Part shown: positions 22,925-29,442 of the stretch, one piece after another
Position numbering within the stretch: the stretch's first letter is position 1
Layout: every line of letters begins with the position of its first letter
From: Carthagonibacter metallireducens
GTDB taxonomy: Bacteria; Gemmatimonadota; Gemmatimonadetes; Palauibacterales; Palauibacteraceae
Length of the DNA stretch: 29,442 nt
Reading direction: 5' to 3'
NCBI GenBank assembly: GCA_023554445.1
Contig: JAMJQQ010000092.1
Span: 1-29,442, forward strand
Program-made: the position numbers and the translations under genes
The notes under the pieces: generated by a model
What the model was told of the DNA's origin: nothing
Seen by the model: only the letters and a program-made list of their open reading frames with translations
The model's database searches: none

Positions 22925-23511
22925 GGCAGGTATCCCAGTTCGACGGCGAATCTGTGCAGGCTTGCCTGGAGTCTCTTACGGCCCCGGTAGAGCCGTGACT
23001 TCACGGTACCGACGGGTATGCCCATCGTATCGGCCACCTCCTGATATCCCATGCCTTCGACGTCGGCGAGTACTACGGGAACGCGAAACTCGGCGGGCAG
23101 TTCCTCGATCGCCATGAGCACGTGCTCGTTCACGAGCCGATCGAACACCCGACCCTCCGGATCGGCGTCATAAAGGCTGCCCGAACCGGGGCCCTCCGCA
23201 ATCTCCTCGAACTCCACCTTCACCGGCCCGGACCGATCCCGCCGGTAACTGTTGATGAACCCGTTTCGGAGAATGGTCATCAGCCAGGCGCGGCAGTTCG
23301 TGCCGGTCTCGAATCGGTCCCAGGACCGCCACGCCTTGAGCATCGCGTCCTGCACCAGGTCTTCGGACCGCGCCTCGTCCCCCCCGGTCAGCCGGAGCGC
23401 GAGGCCGAAGAGCGCGTCCAGGTGAGGAAGCGCCTCCGTCTCGAATTCCCGTCGCCGATCGTCGCTGATCTCGACCTCCCGTTTCTCGCTACCTTCGTCC
23501 CCTGCGTCCAC
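22921..23511 (-). CDS. ECF sigma factor (SigR/RpoE-like)
   Basis: A 196-residue extracytoplasmic-function sigma factor. Region 2 spans about 24-92, with EDLVQDAMLKAWRSWDRFETGTNCRAW; region 4 spans about 128-186, with the helix-turn-helix MGYQEVADTMGIPVGTVKSRLYRGRKRL. The opening FETEALPHLDALFGLALRLTG and the partner ZAS protein resemble the SigR (sigma-R) group, which controls thiol-stress genes such as trxB. The start is a GTG at 23511 without a strong ribosome site; no other start is in frame close by. It forms a two-gene operon with the anti-sigma gene. trxB and the Fe-S carrier gene nearby are plausible regulon members, but no SigR-type promoter was seen directly before them. Confidence 0.9.
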   Translation of the reverse strand: MDAGDEGSEKREVEISDDRRREFETEALPHLDALFGLALRLTGGDEARSEDLVQDAMLKAWRSWDRFETGTNCRAWLMTILRNGFINSYRRDRSGPVKVEFEEIAEGPGSGSLYDADPEGRVFDRLVNEHVLMAIEELPAEFRVPVVLADVEGMGYQEVADTMGIPVGTVKSRLYRGRKRLQASLHRFAVELGYLP

Positions 23512-23521
23512 CGCACCGCGG

Positions 23522-23543
23522 AGCCTGTAGGAGAAAACAGGCT
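23522..23543. promoter_or_regulatory. Palindrome overlapping the sigma gene promoter
   Basis: AGCCTGT-8-ACAGGCT is a perfect 7-base inverted repeat covering the -10 and start region of the sigma operon. It could be an operator or an mRNA 5' hairpin. Confidence 0.35.
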
Positions 23544-23568
23544 ACCCCGTGCTCGCGAAGCAGGGCAA
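23539..23568 (-). promoter_or_regulatory. Candidate housekeeping promoter of the sigma/anti-sigma operon
   Basis: On the minus strand TTGCCC (23568-23563), 18 bases, TAGCCT (23544-23539), then a start near 23532 and a leader of about 20 bases to the GTG at 23511. It shares TTGC at -35 and TAGCCTGT at -10 with the M42 promoter candidate. Confidence 0.4.
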
Positions 23569-23574
23569 GGCGCG

Positions 23575-23600
23575 GGAACGGAGCCGAGGGACGGTCGTAT
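23575..23600 (+). promoter_or_regulatory. Possible ECF-type promoter of the AsmA-like gene
   Basis: GGAAC (23575-23579), 16 bases, then CGTAT (23596-23600). GGAAC is the common ECF -35 word. The site is about 65 bases before the AsmA start and shares its gap with the divergent ECF sigma gene. Inference only. Confidence 0.3.
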
Positions 23601-23666
23601 CACACTGGGCGGACACGGCTGCTCGCGAATCGCGCGGGCCTGCCTCGCACCGCACCGAAAGGATCG

Positions 23667-26300
23667 ATGCTCTCCTTGGATTCCAGCGAGCCCGACACAA
23701 CGATCCGGCTACCCTCCGAAGGCCCGCGCGCTCGCTCCGGCTCCGGTCGTCGGGCCTTGCGGCGGGTGGGTATCGCCGTCGCCGTACTCCTGACTCTCCT
23801 GCTCGCCGTAACGCTGGTCTTCGCCGTGCGGTTCCGCTCGCTCCTGGATCCTGAGACGCTGGCCGACCGTCTCGAGCCGCGACTGACACAGGCGGCGAAC
23901 CGGCCCGTGACGATCGACGGGGCCAGTCTGCGTCTCTGGCCGCGACCCGGAGTGCGGGTCGAGGGGATCCGCATTGCCAACCGCGGCATCTTCTCGGAGA
24001 CCGCCCTGGCCTCGGCGGACGCGGTCGTTCTGGAACCCAGACTCCTTCCGCTTCTTCGACGCGAAGTCGTGATCGACCGGATCCTGGTGCGCGCCCCCCG
24101 GCTGTTGCTGGTCGTGGACGAGAACGGCACCAGCAACTTCGGAGACTTCATCCCCGAGCCCGCGGAGGATGCGGGCGGCTCGAGTGCGGGCGTCGGAGGG
24201 ATGTCGCTGGATGTGAGAAGTCTCGAGATTGCCGACGGTCACGTCGGCTTTCGCGATGCTTCCCGATCCCGGGGCATGCAACTGGACGGCGTGCACCTGG
24301 AGACCGATCTCGACTTCGGTGACGGCGGGACGGTCGGAAGTGACGGATTGGCGGAGGTGGAGATGGTGAGTCTGCGCCTTCCGCAGTTGTCCGGCGACGG
24401 CATCGAGGTACCGGGAGCCTCGATCTCGTGGAACGGCCGGGTAGCGCTTGAACCGGGTACGCTCGAGATCGACCGGGCGGAGCTCGTGGCCGGGCCGCTG
24501 CAGGCGCGCCTCACAGGCCGCATCGACTCGCTCGGCCAGCCCGTGCGCCACGTCGAAGTGCAGGTGAGGGCGGAGGGCCTGTCGATCGTGGAGTTGATCG
24601 GGCCCTCCGATTCCGGTCATCAACTTCACGGAGCGCTCGAGGTCGACCTTCGGCTCGACGGACGTGCCGGGCCCGGCGTATCGCCCGAGGCCTCGGGTCT
24701 GATCACCGTTCGTGGGGGAGAAGTCCGCACGGCGGCCGAGGTGGCGCTGGTGACGGGACTGGAAGCCGACATGGAGATCCGAAACGGTCGAGGCGAGTTG
24801 CGTGCCGACGGCGGGCTGCTCGACGGGGACCTGGCGCTCACCGGCGAGGTCTCGATCGACTCTCTGTTTCCGTACGACTTGAGGCTTCTGGCGGACACGG
24901 ATCTGGCGGAACTCCTGGCGGCGCTGCCTGAAGCGCCAGCCTCCTCTTCGGGCAGGATCTCGGGTCGGTTGACCGTGGATGCAGCCATTTCCGGAAGCTC
25001 CGGGAGCCAGGGCGCTCCGTTCGTCGACGGGATAGTGACGCTCACCGACGTGGAGGCGAGTCTCGACGCGCTGGACCGTCCGGTGACCGCCACCCGGATT
25101 CCGATCAGGATCGCGGGAGACTCCGCTTCGTGGAGCGAGGTGGACCTCTTTCTGGGCGGGAATCGAGGCACGACTTCAGGTGTGGCCACCAGGCTGTTCG
25201 GGGGCTCGGAGTCGCGAGACGATCGTCCGGTCCTCGACGCCGATCTCCACTTCGACCTCCTGGCACTCGATGAACTGATTCCGCCAGGTGAGGCGGAGGG
25301 CTTTGGGTGGGGGCGCCTGGTGAGCGCCCGGCTCGGTGGCCGCCCGATCGGAGCCATGTCGGCCGAGCAGCTGGCGGTCGAACGCGGTCAGCGGCGGCCG
25401 GGGGAACCGCCGGTCGCGGGAGTGATCAGGGCCACGATCGACGAGCTTCTCTACGACGGGCACCGGGTAACCGACCTCGAGGGAAGCGTGCGCATCGGCC
25501 GCGAACGAATCGATATTCCCGAGATGACGTTCGGTGCGTACGGCGGGCGTGGAACGGCATCGGCATCTCTCGAGCTCGGGTCGGGTCACGTGGAACCTTT
25601 CGGCCTGCAACTGGATCTGCAGGATGTTCGCGCGGAAGAGTGGCTCGCCCGACAGACGCCCCTCGGAGAGTTCGTAACCGGGACGATGGGCATAGAGCTG
25701 GAGCTCGCCGGCGGTCTCGATTCGCTGCTTCTCCCCGAGTCCGAGTCCCTGGCCGGTTCGGGCGCGCTGCGCATCGTGGACGGGACAATCGAGCCGAATC
25801 CGTTGACCCGGGCCATCGCTTCCGCGATCGGAGCCGCCGATCCCACGGGAGGGAGACTGCAGAGCTGGGTATCCCGCTTCCGCATCGACGACGGTGCGGT
25901 GCACATGGCGGACGGCCGTCTCGAGTTTCCGGCCGGAGACCTCGACCTGGCGGGCGCTGTTTCATTCGACGGAAGACTGGACCTGTCGCTCGGGCTGAAG
26001 CCCGATCCGGCAACGGTGCGCGACCTGGCCGATCGGAATCTCTCCGCCCTGCCCCCCGGCGTCCGGGAGGCGCTCACATCGGGCGGCGTCCCCGAACTGG
26101 GCCTCCTGGTTCGAGGCAGCATCGGTGACCCGCAGGTTACCGTGGACCCGGCGAGCGTGCGCCGCGCCCAGGACGCGATCGTCGAGGCGGGGCGGAGCGA
26201 GATCGAGAGGCGGGGACTGGACCTCCTCAAGCGGCTGACCGGCGAGCCAGAGGACTCGGCTGCGGCGGGGACTCCGGATGACGAGAGCGATCCGCGGTGA
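23667..26300 (+). CDS. AsmA-family envelope protein
   Basis: An 877-residue AsmA-like protein. One N-terminal membrane helix (about 33-54) is followed by a long beta-rich periplasmic part. The AsmA start LADRLEPRLTQAANRPVTIDGASLRLWPRPGVRVEGIRI (about 66-104) is typical, and the AsmA_2-like C-terminal domain shows the usual MADGRLEFPAGDLDLAGAVSFDGRLDLSLGL pattern (about 750-780). AsmA proteins are members of the bridge-like lipid-carrying group linked to phospholipid flow to the outer membrane, so this gene supports a diderm cell. The tail (about 830-877) is charged and probably disordered. The ATG at 23667 has AAAGGA upstream. It is followed by a lipoprotein gene with a GTGA overlap. Confidence 0.88.
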   Translation: MLSLDSSEPDTTIRLPSEGPRARSGSGRRALRRVGIAVAVLLTLLLAVTLVFAVRFRSLLDPETLADRLEPRLTQAANRPVTIDGASLRLWPRPGVRVEGIRIANRGIFSETALASADAVVLEPRLLPLLRREVVIDRILVRAPRLLLVVDENGTSNFGDFIPEPAEDAGGSSAGVGGMSLDVRSLEIADGHVGFRDASRSRGMQLDGVHLETDLDFGDGGTVGSDGLAEVEMVSLRLPQLSGDGIEVPGASISWNGRVALEPGTLEIDRAELVAGPLQARLTGRIDSLGQPVRHVEVQVRAEGLSIVELIGPSDSGHQLHGALEVDLRLDGRAGPGVSPEASGLITVRGGEVRTAAEVALVTGLEADMEIRNGRGELRADGGLLDGDLALTGEVSIDSLFPYDLRLLADTDLAELLAALPEAPASSSGRISGRLTVDAAISGSSGSQGAPFVDGIVTLTDVEASLDALDRPVTATRIPIRIAGDSASWSEVDLFLGGNRGTTSGVATRLFGGSESRDDRPVLDADLHFDLLALDELIPPGEAEGFGWGRLVSARLGGRPIGAMSAEQLAVERGQRRPGEPPVAGVIRATIDELLYDGHRVTDLEGSVRIGRERIDIPEMTFGAYGGRGTASASLELGSGHVEPFGLQLDLQDVRAEEWLARQTPLGEFVTGTMGIELELAGGLDSLLLPESESLAGSGALRIVDGTIEPNPLTRAIASAIGAADPTGGRLQSWVSRFRIDDGAVHMADGRLEFPAGDLDLAGAVSFDGRLDLSLGLKPDPATVRDLADRNLSALPPGVREALTSGGVPELGLLVRGSIGDPQVTVDPASVRRAQDAIVEAGRSEIERRGLDLLKRLTGEPEDSAAAGTPDDESDPR

Positions 26301-26833
26301 GCCTTGAAGCCCGCCGAACTCAACGCTCGCTGCGGATCGGGCTGGCGTTGCTGGCAGTCTGCGCGGTGGGCCTCTCCACCGGTTGCATCTCCGGTCGCGT
26401 GCTGACGGGCTATCCCGGGTATCCCTTCGCCAGTTTCGAGACCGACATGCCCGCTGATTCCACCTTCTTCCGGTTGCAGCCTGCCGTCGAATCCGAGGGA
26501 TTCCCGCTCGACTACACCATTCTGGACGAGGGCTTCATCACCACGCGCAGCTCTGAGCTGGTCGGGAGGCCCGTATTCCTGACCCTCGTGGTGGGTCCGG
26601 GGGGCGACGGGTCGAGCGCTGGCGGCCCTGCTGCCGGGAACTCGGCGGACGTATCGGTGGGCACGTCCCGTGTCTGGGTGGCAGCCTACGAGGAAACGGT
26701 CACCGGAGCCCAGCGGATCAACCCTCTCCAGGGGGAGGTCTGGGCCGCCGTAATGGAGGTGACGGGCAGGCTCAGCGCAGCAGTAGACGGAACGGAACCC
26801 GAGGGCCCGTCAGCCGAAGGCGCCTCTTCGTAG
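26297..26833 (+). CDS. Lipoprotein of unknown function, coupled to the AsmA-like gene
   Basis: A 178-residue protein that I do not recognise. The signal RIGLALLAVCAVGLSTGC gives a lipobox LSTGC (C30). The mature part opens with GYPGYPFASFETDMPADSTFFRLQPA, continues with beta-rich sequence, and has a Gly/Ser-rich stretch (about 100-117) and an acidic tail. The GTG at 26297 overlaps the AsmA stop as GTGA, so the two proteins are made together; a shared role at the outer membrane is inferred. No enzyme motif is visible. Confidence 0.75.
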   Translation: MSLEARRTQRSLRIGLALLAVCAVGLSTGCISGRVLTGYPGYPFASFETDMPADSTFFRLQPAVESEGFPLDYTILDEGFITTRSSELVGRPVFLTLVVGPGGDGSSAGGPAAGNSADVSVGTSRVWVAAYEETVTGAQRINPLQGEVWAAVMEVTGRLSAAVDGTEPEGPSAEGASS

Positions 26834-26838
26834 TCGCT

Positions 26839-26863
26839 GCTGTCGTTCAGATCCGGCGACAGC
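26839..26863. terminator. Candidate bidirectional terminator hairpin
   Basis: GCTGTCG (26839-26845), 11-base loop, CGACAGC (26857-26863): a perfect 7-base stem filling the 30-base gap between two convergent genes. No T-run on either side. Confidence 0.45.
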
Positions 26864-27430
26864 TCAGCGAACTACGGGCAAACCTCCGCGGGGCGGACAA
26901 TGGCCGCCTCCGACTCCCACGCCCATGCCCGTTCCTCTCCCCGCTCCGATCCTCGCGAGGACGTCCACCGGACGATCGTCGATCGGTCGGAAGGGACCCG
27001 GCTCGGCCGAGGAGCTGACCAGGAAGTCCGACACCCGGGCGTAGCGTGCCGCCGGCTGCTCTTCCTCTTCCTCCTCTTCCAGCAGCTCGAGGAATCGCAC
27101 CGGCTGCGCCGCACCCTCGGAGACCGCGACCGGAATCGGAGCGACGTCCGGCAGGGTGAGCTTCTCCGCCGGTGCGGGACCGGCCGCGGTCGCCGCACCA
27201 CCCGCGGAAGCGTCGGCCAGCTCGATCACCTGCATCGGGTCGTCAGGCTCGAAGTCAGGCTCCTCGGGAAGCGGGACGACCTGGAGCGCGGCTCTCGGTT
27301 CGCCGTCTCCCATCGGTTCGACGGAGAATTTGACCCACGCCAGCACTGCCGCATGCGCGACGATCGACACCGCGATGCCGACCCCCATCGCCCGTCGCCA
27401 GCCCCTGTCGAGTCTCCGTTCTTCCGCCAT
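26864..27430 (-). CDS. TonB-like anchor protein without the C-terminal TonB domain
   Basis: A 188-residue protein with the layout of the front half of TonB: a short basic cytoplasmic start, one membrane helix (about 15-34, GVGIAVSIVAHAAVLAW), then a periplasmic Pro/Glu/Ala-rich stretch with an unbroken run of seven Glu. The C-terminal receptor-binding beta domain of TonB is absent; the chain ends in a Gly-rich segment and HCPPRGGLPVVR. No ExbB or ExbD gene is near. It may be a truncated TonB, or a spacer protein of another envelope system. The ATG at 27430 has a purine-rich upstream (GGGGACGGTGAG). The gap 27431-27549 holds no clear promoter. Confidence 0.7.
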   Translation of the reverse strand: MAEERRLDRGWRRAMGVGIAVSIVAHAAVLAWVKFSVEPMGDGEPRAALQVVPLPEEPDFEPDDPMQVIELADASAGGAATAAGPAPAEKLTLPDVAPIPVAVSEGAAQPVRFLELLEEEEEEEQPAARYARVSDFLVSSSAEPGPFRPIDDRPVDVLARIGAGRGTGMGVGVGGGHCPPRGGLPVVR

Positions 27431-27549
27431 CTCACCGTCCCCTTCCCGTTCCCGACTGTTGGACGTCCGAGGCTCCTCTGAGTTACAGACGCCCGCCCGG
27501 CGCTTCGGGTCACAAGTTCTTCCCGAACCGCACTATGTGCAACAACCCA

Positions 27550-28593
27550 TCACCGCGTGGGGTGTTCCCCCCCGTCGCCCCGGGCGGCGAGAAGCACCTT
27601 TCCCACGCTCCGTCGAGACTGGAGCCGTTCGTGCGCGTCGGATGCCCGATCGAGGGCGTGCGTACTGTCCAGGACCGGTCGAATCCGACCTGCCGCGGCG
27701 TGGCTCATGATCGCCTCGAACTGGGGCACGAGCATCTCCGTCTCGTCCCACAGGTGCCCGAGATTGACCCCGGCCACGGACCGGTTGTCGTTCATCAGCC
27801 CGATCGGGCCGAAGCGAGGCATGCGAGCCAGGCTCGCCAGCGCGGCGAGCAGGTTCTTCCGGCGCCCCGGAGCCATGGCCGATACGCCGAAGCAGCAAAG
27901 TCGTCCACCGGGGGCGAGGAGCTCGTAGCTGGTACGAAACGACCGGCCGCCGATCGGATCGAGCGCGATGTCCACCCCTCTGCCGTTCGTGATGTCGCGC
28001 ACGCGTTCGACGAGGTCGGGATCGTTCGACGCGATCGGTTCGACTCCCACTTCTCGGAGCCTGTCGTGTTTCTGTGCCGATGCCGTTCCGATAACCTTCG
28101 CTCCGACGATGTCGCACAGCTGCGTTGCAGCCGTCCCGACACCGCCTGCGACGCCGTGAACCAGCACCACCTCCCCCGATCGAACCGCGCACACCCGGTG
28201 GAGCATCTGGTGTGCCGTCAGATAGTTCACGGGGATGGCCGCCGCATCCGCATCCGAGATCGCATCGGGGGTGCGAACCACGAGTGCCGGGGGCAGACAG
28301 ACGCAGTCGGCGTATCCACCGAACCGTGTAACCGCTGTGACGCGCTCGCCCACCCGGTACCCTTCGACGCCGGGACCCACTTCATCGACGGTTCCTGCGA
28401 CTTCGTATCCGGGGACGAAGGGCAGCTGGGGTGCGTCGGGATAGAGTCCGAGCCGGGCCATCACCTCGGCGAAGTTCACTCCGGCGAATGCCACGCGGAC
28501 CCGCAATTCGCCGGGACCGGGGACCGGGTCGGGAGCCTCGTGCACCCTCAAGACCTCCGGCGGGCCCGTCTTCTCGATCCAGACCTGTCTCAT
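27550..28593 (-). CDS. Quinone oxidoreductase-like MDR protein (VAT1 type)
   Basis: A 347-residue NADPH-dependent enzyme of the medium-chain dehydrogenase/reductase family, quinone reductase/VAT1 branch. The N-terminal GroES-like domain has PGELRVRVAFAGVNFAEVMARLGLYPDAP and FVPGYEVAGTVDEVG. The cofactor domain has VHGVAGGVGTAATQL (145-159), the AxGGVG form of the nucleotide loop seen in quinone reductases. The Cys ligands of catalytic or structural zinc are missing, as expected for the branch. It would reduce quinones or enones using NADPH. It is divergent from the SRAP gene, with a 77-base gap. Exact substrate unknown. Confidence 0.92.
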   Translation of the reverse strand: MRQVWIEKTGPPEVLRVHEAPDPVPGPGELRVRVAFAGVNFAEVMARLGLYPDAPQLPFVPGYEVAGTVDEVGPGVEGYRVGERVTAVTRFGGYADCVCLPPALVVRTPDAISDADAAAIPVNYLTAHQMLHRVCAVRSGEVVLVHGVAGGVGTAATQLCDIVGAKVIGTASAQKHDRLREVGVEPIASNDPDLVERVRDITNGRGVDIALDPIGGRSFRTSYELLAPGGRLCCFGVSAMAPGRRKNLLAALASLARMPRFGPIGLMNDNRSVAGVNLGHLWDETEMLVPQFEAIMSHAAAGRIRPVLDSTHALDRASDAHERLQSRRSVGKVLLAARGDGGEHPTR

Positions 28594-28631
28594 CGTCCTG
28601 CCTCCGCGGCTTCGATCGCGGGCGCTCGCCT

Positions 28632-28660
28632 TTGCGCCGAGACCCTGTCGAGGATAGAAA
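28632..28660 (+). promoter_or_regulatory. Candidate promoter of the SRAP gene
   Basis: TTGCGC (28632-28637), 17 bases, TAGAAA (28655-28660). The start would fall within a few bases of the ATG at 28671, so the message would be leaderless or nearly so; no good ribosome site is present. Confidence 0.35.
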
Positions 28661-28670
28661 GATAGCTGAC

Positions 28671-29402
28671 ATGTGCGGACGATTCACACTGACGACCCCG
28701 GCCGCCGAGTGGGCGGCGCTGTTCGAGCTCGATCCGGTTCCGGATTTCGAGCCCCGCTACAACATCGCCCCCACGCAGCAGGTGGCGGCCGTGCGATCCC
28801 TGTTCCGAGCCCAGCACGAGGAGACCAGGAGCGAGCGCGGTGAGAGGGACGGGGAGACGCGTGAGTTCGCGAAGCTGCGCTGGGGTCTCGTTCCGCACTG
28901 GGCGAAGGAGCCCGATCTGAAGGGGCGCACCCTGATCAACGCCCGCTCCGAGACCGTCGCCGAACGTCCCTCGTTCCGCGATTCCTTCCGCTTCCGTCGG
29001 TGCCTCGTCGTAGCCGACGGCTTCTACGAATGGCAACCGGCCGGTGCTCGCAAACAGCCCTACTGGATCCGCCTCGATACGGAGGCTCCGTTCGCTTTCG
29101 CCGGACTGTGGGACGCCTGGACCGACGGCTCCGAGATGATCGAGTCCTGCACCATTCTGACGACCGAGGCCAACGAGGCGCTTCGACCGATCCACGATCG
29201 GATGCCGGTGATTCTCGATCCCGCCAGCTACGACGCGTGGATCGATCCCGAGACTCCGAACTGGGACCTCGAGCGCCTGCTGACTGCCTGGCCGTCCGAG
29301 TCGATGCTGATGCACCCCGTCTCCACGCACGTCAACCACGTCGGCCACGACGACCCGAGCTGCATCGTTCCGGAACGTCCGCAGACGGACCTGTTCGGGT
29401 GA
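28671..29402 (+). CDS. SRAP-family abasic-site crosslinking protein (YedK/HMCES type)
   Basis: A 243-residue SOS-response-associated peptidase (SRAP) domain protein. These form a DNA-protein crosslink with abasic sites in single-stranded DNA through the N-terminal Cys2, shielding the lesion. MCGRF at the start gives C2. N90 in INARSET, E120 in ADGFYEW and H175 in PIHDRMP correspond to E. coli YedK N75, E105 and H160, all shifted by 15. The shift comes from an extra Arg/Glu-rich loop at about 45-66. The start must be this ATG, because removal of Met must expose Cys2; the frame is open upstream to 28431 but has no homology. No LexA-box-like palindrome was noticed in the 77-base gap. Confidence 0.94.
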   Translation: MCGRFTLTTPAAEWAALFELDPVPDFEPRYNIAPTQQVAAVRSLFRAQHEETRSERGERDGETREFAKLRWGLVPHWAKEPDLKGRTLINARSETVAERPSFRDSFRFRRCLVVADGFYEWQPAGARKQPYWIRLDTEAPFAFAGLWDAWTDGSEMIESCTILTTEANEALRPIHDRMPVILDPASYDAWIDPETPNWDLERLLTAWPSESMLMHPVSTHVNHVGHDDPSCIVPERPQTDLFG

Positions 29403-29408
29403 CCGATT

Positions 29409-29423
29409 CGGCGGGAAGCGCCG
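29409..29423 (+). terminator. Small hairpin after the SRAP gene
   Basis: CGGCG-GGAAG-CGCCG, a perfect 5-base stem 6 bases after the stop. It lies directly before the GGAGGG ribosome site of the next gene and has no T-run, so a true terminator is doubtful. Confidence 0.25.
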
Positions 29424-29434
29424 GAGGGCATCCG

Positions 29435-29442
29435 ATGATGCA
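29435..29442 (+). CDS. First codons of the next plus-strand gene (partial)
   Basis: GGAGGG (29423-29428) is followed at proper distance by two tandem ATG codons (29435 and 29438). This looks like a strong translation start cut by the window edge. Nothing can be said about the product. Confidence 0.4.

Noticed and set aside
1..29442. tRNA, rRNA, riboswitch, CRISPR, transposase or integrase signals
   Set aside because: None seen by eye in the gaps, all of which are under 250 bases. No att-like repeat flanks any block, so nothing marks a mobile element.

Overview
The window is GC-rich bacterial chromosome, densely coded, with strong third-position GC bias (the reason for many long shadow frames). 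An AsmA-like envelope protein, three predicted lipoproteins, a TonB-like anchor, CcdA and secreted sulfatases point to a diderm (Gram-negative) organism. The gene mix (DUF3604/sulfatase operon, SigR/RsrA-like sigma pair, DtxR-family regulator, YciV-like PHP) would suit Gemmatimonadota or a related uncultivated phylum, but no ribosomal or other phylogenetic marker is present, so that is a guess. No tRNA, rRNA, CRISPR, integrase or transposase was found. No stretch over 300 bases lacks a gene; the longest gap is 4931-5176.

Region A (1-8220, all minus strand). A cation-efflux gene overlaps a membrane-bound sigma-54 activator (seven predicted helices, PAS, AAA+ with GAFTGA, Fis-type HTH). Downstream is a 246-base gap with two AT-rich palindromes and a -24/-12 sigma-54 promoter candidate. 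It leads into a tightly packed operon: small ABM-domain protein, secreted DUF3604 PHP-like protein, lipoprotein sulfatase, and a second sulfatase running off the window. Between the two sulfatases lies a fossil of a second DUF3604 gene tail. This is the most coherent candidate system here: a membrane-sensed, sigma-54-controlled sulfoester or phosphoester catabolic unit.

Region B (8221-11994, plus strand). A gamma-glutamyltransferase lipoprotein and a half-size ABC exporter with an Asp in place of the usual catalytic Glu.

Region C (12037-23511, all minus strand). In transcription order: ECF sigma and zinc anti-sigma; M42 aminopeptidase; DtxR-family metal regulator; small unknown; YciV-like PHP phosphoesterase; thioredoxin reductase; A-type Fe-S carrier; MBL hydrolase; DHH phosphoesterase; a CoaE-PHP fusion; NrnA-type DHH phosphoesterase; an unknown protein; PerR-like Fur regulator; CcdA. 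Many neighbours overlap by an NTGA stop/start. Two themes run through it: thiol, iron-sulfur and peroxide homeostasis, and 3'-phosphate chemistry of CoA, pAp and short RNA.

Region D (23667-29442). An AsmA-like protein with a lipoprotein gene (plus), a TonB-like anchor lacking the usual C-terminal domain and a VAT1-like quinone reductase (minus), a SRAP/YedK abasic-site protein (plus), and the first bases of another plus-strand gene.
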